Shown here in pieces: positions 62,634 through 64,000 of a stretch of 64,000 bases of DNA. A program made the translations under genes and the position numbers. Each line of letters starts with the position of its first letter. Position 1 is the stretch's first letter. The DNA lies in assembly GCF_030406325.1 (NCBI RefSeq), contig NZ_JAUEQY010000013.1, forward strand, positions 124,001 to 188,000. Reading direction: 5' to 3'. The stretch comes from Actinomadura sp. DC4 (lineage in GTDB: Bacteria; Actinomycetota; Actinomycetes; Streptosporangiales; Streptosporangiaceae). The notes beneath the pieces are model-generated. The model was not told the origin of the DNA, did no database searches, and worked only from the letters and a program-made list of their open reading frames with translations.

Positions 62634-64000
62634 TCACCGGCCCGCTCCCGTGGCCCGGTCGACGACGGCGACCGAGACGCACGCCTTCACGGCGTTCGCG
62701 TCCTCGGGGTCCGGCGGCAGGCTGTGGCTGCTCTCCGTCCAGTCGATACCGGGCAGGACCGTGACGGGAGCGTTCGCGTTCGGGCCCAGGAACGCGTCGC
62801 GGCGCGCCCGGCCCGCGAAGTCGCGCCGGCCGTCGAGTCCGGCCGATGGCCCGGTCTGACCGGCCGACGGGAAACGAACGGCCGCGCCGGCGGGACGCTG
62901 AGATGTGGAGCCCTCCAGATCACCGGCCGGCGCCGGTCTCCGCGCCGGCCGCCGTCGCGCAGGACCCTCCGGCCGGCGGTGGGGCTCTGCCGTCACTCGT
63001 CCCGCCGGGGCGGGGATCGGCACCTTGCGGAGGCGATCGGCGTCCTCCGCCGGAACGAACATCTCGATCGCCGGCTCCCCCTGCGATCGCAGCTGAATGG
63101 GGACCTCGCCGTACACGATCTGGTTCGCGACGGCCGGAAGGAGGTGGCCCAACCGGCTGTTCAACGTCGCCTGGAACACGCGTTGCAGATCGACCGCCTG
63201 CCTGAGCGACGCGGCCCTCGCCTCGCGACCCGGAGACACCGTCGGGGGCGCGGACACGGTGATCCGGACGGGTGGTGGGGCGAGACCCACGCGCAGGTGT
63301 TCGAGCAGTTGCCCCGCGTAGGCGTCGACGAAGGATCTGACGGCGCTTCCGGTCCTGACCTGGCGTACGGCCTCTCCCCCTTCCGCCCCCACTTTCTCCA
63401 CGTGTGCGGGAGGAGACGACGTCACGGAGGCGGGGAACCTCGGCCGTGGCGCCTGGTGCCCCCGGGGCGAACGCGGGATCCTCGCGGCCAGCCCGCGGAA
63501 CGGGCGCCTGCCGAAGACCACACCGCTGAGCTCGTTGGCGAACCTCACGCAGTTGTTGGAGAAAACGTAGTAGGGCCGGTTCTGCACCGAGCGGACGTAG
63601 ACGATCACGGCGCGCAGGTCGCGCGGTGTGATCGTGCGGAGGACCGACGCCGACGGGACATGACCCGTGTCAGGGCTCGTGATCACGCTCTCCTGCGCGC
63701 GGGTGAGGTCGTAGTCGCCGGCCGGCGCGAAACCGGCCGAGAACACACGGCCGTACCTTGTCCGGCCGTCGGCGTCACGGCCGAGCGGCAGCCTGATCTC
63801 CAGCCATACATGTCCCGCATCCACGAGCCCGCCGGTCGAGTCACCGTGGAGAAGCGTGCCCTGACGCATGGGCTCGATCGCGATGCGGAACTCGATGTCG
63901 GCCTCTTGGTGGTCCGCCATGCCCCACGCCGCTCGTTCGAGCTGGCCGAGGTCGTAGCTCGTGCCCGGGCTCGCGTTGAGCGGACGGCCCGGGGCCGGCG
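62634..64000 (-). CDS. Large protein of unknown function, N-terminus beyond window
   Basis: The frame is open from 62634 to the right edge, with no stop upstream of an internal ATG at 63920. The residues before that ATG (SPGTSYDLGQLERAAWG) read as protein, so the gene probably starts outside the window. At least 455 residues are visible. A region near HVWLEIRLPLG, with SNNCVRFANEL about 90 residues later, has a His ... Asn-Cys order that fits permuted papain-like (NlpC/P60 or LRAT-type) folds; this is a tentative reading. The remainder is Pro/Arg-rich linkers and a conserved C-terminal block (ACVSVAVVDRATG). Confidence 0.6.
   Translation of the reverse strand, partial: PAPGRPLNASPGTSYDLGQLERAAWGMADHQEADIEFRIAIEPMRQGTLLHGDSTGGLVDAGHVWLEIRLPLGRDADGRTRYGRVFSAGFAPAGDYDLTRAQESVITSPDTGHVPSASVLRTITPRDLRAVIVYVRSVQNRPYYVFSNNCVRFANELSGVVFGRRPFRGLAARIPRSPRGHQAPRPRFPASVTSSPPAHVEKVGAEGGEAVRQVRTGSAVRSFVDAYAGQLLEHLRVGLAPPPVRITVSAPPTVSPGREARAASLRQAVDLQRVFQATLNSRLGHLLPAVANQIVYGEVPIQLRSQGEPAIEMFVPAEDADRLRKVPIPAPAGRVTAEPHRRPEGPARRRPARRPAPAGDLEGSTSQRPAGAAVRFPSAGQTGPSAGLDGRRDFAGRARRDAFLGPNANAPVTVLPGIDWTESSHSLPPDPEDANAVKACVSVAVVDRATGAGR

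Overview
This 64-kb window is a high-GC actinobacterial chromosome segment. The gene content (SufR-led SUF operon, actinobacterial Vms1-like release factor, DUF6295, selenocysteine formate dehydrogenase, GTG and TTG starts, many 1-4 nt start/stop overlaps) fits a mycelial actinomycete of the Streptomyces/Streptosporangiales/Thermomonosporaceae kind. The genus cannot be fixed from the sequence alone. There are no rRNA genes, CRISPR arrays or complete insertion sequences. One tRNA gene is present, and it is the selenocysteine tRNA.

Left part (1-11 kb): a minus-strand GNAT / PP2C-like / unknown operon; an MDR oxidoreductase divergent from a TetR regulator across a two-site palindromic operator; a 53-residue secreted repeat peptide; selC (tRNA-Sec); a YidC-like insertase with a small membrane partner; a FadD-type acyl-CoA synthetase; selD; and a POT peptide transporter. 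From 11.1 to 17.8 kb lies a formate dehydrogenase locus: fdhA-fdhB-nrfD on the minus strand, and fdhD divergent. The fdhA frame is interrupted by a UGA at 16317-16319, followed 12 nt later by a 17-nt hairpin with a GGUCU loop. With selC and selD on the same segment this is a selenocysteine-decoding system. selA and selB are not in the window.

Middle part (17.8-45 kb): mainly metabolic and regulatory genes. These include an enolase-superfamily racemase with its GNAT partner, an M20 peptidase, a MocR regulator divergent from a YczE-like membrane protein, two MFS carriers in the wider region, a GH15 glucoamylase/trehalase, a MarR regulator with a 21-bp palindromic operator divergent from an MDR enzyme, an LD-carypeptidase-type S66 peptidase (LD-carboxypeptidase) coupled to a DUF1444-like protein, a sirtuin, a PLP aldolase/deaminase, an SNase-like protein, RidA, a sulfotransferase, a group of small secreted or lipidated proteins beside an ABC exporter, enoyl-CoA hydratase, an ABC-F protein and a universal stress protein.

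Right part (45-64 kb): a tandem triplication joins the 3' ends of a DUF2330 gene and the convergent acVLRF1 gene. It is followed by about 1.2 kb of gene-poor sequence with two copies of a roughly 125-bp dispersed repeat. Then come a degenerate EAL protein; a MarR-MFS-dienelactone hydrolase-DUF6295 operon with a probable leaderless promoter and a strong terminator; a decayed sensor kinase; and the complete SUF operon (sufR-B-D-Rieske-C-S-U-T, minus strand). The SUF operon has an exact ACACT-N5-TGTGA SufR-type site and a DtxR/IdeR-like iron box upstream. An MFS transporter and a gene of unknown function that runs off the right edge close the window.

The selenium/formate genes and the SUF operon are functionally linked: formate dehydrogenase FdhA/FdhB needs molybdopterin, Sec and several [4Fe-4S] clusters. 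The most novel-looking items are the secreted QWMPNH-repeat peptide, the gene-junction triplication and the dispersed repeat pair.
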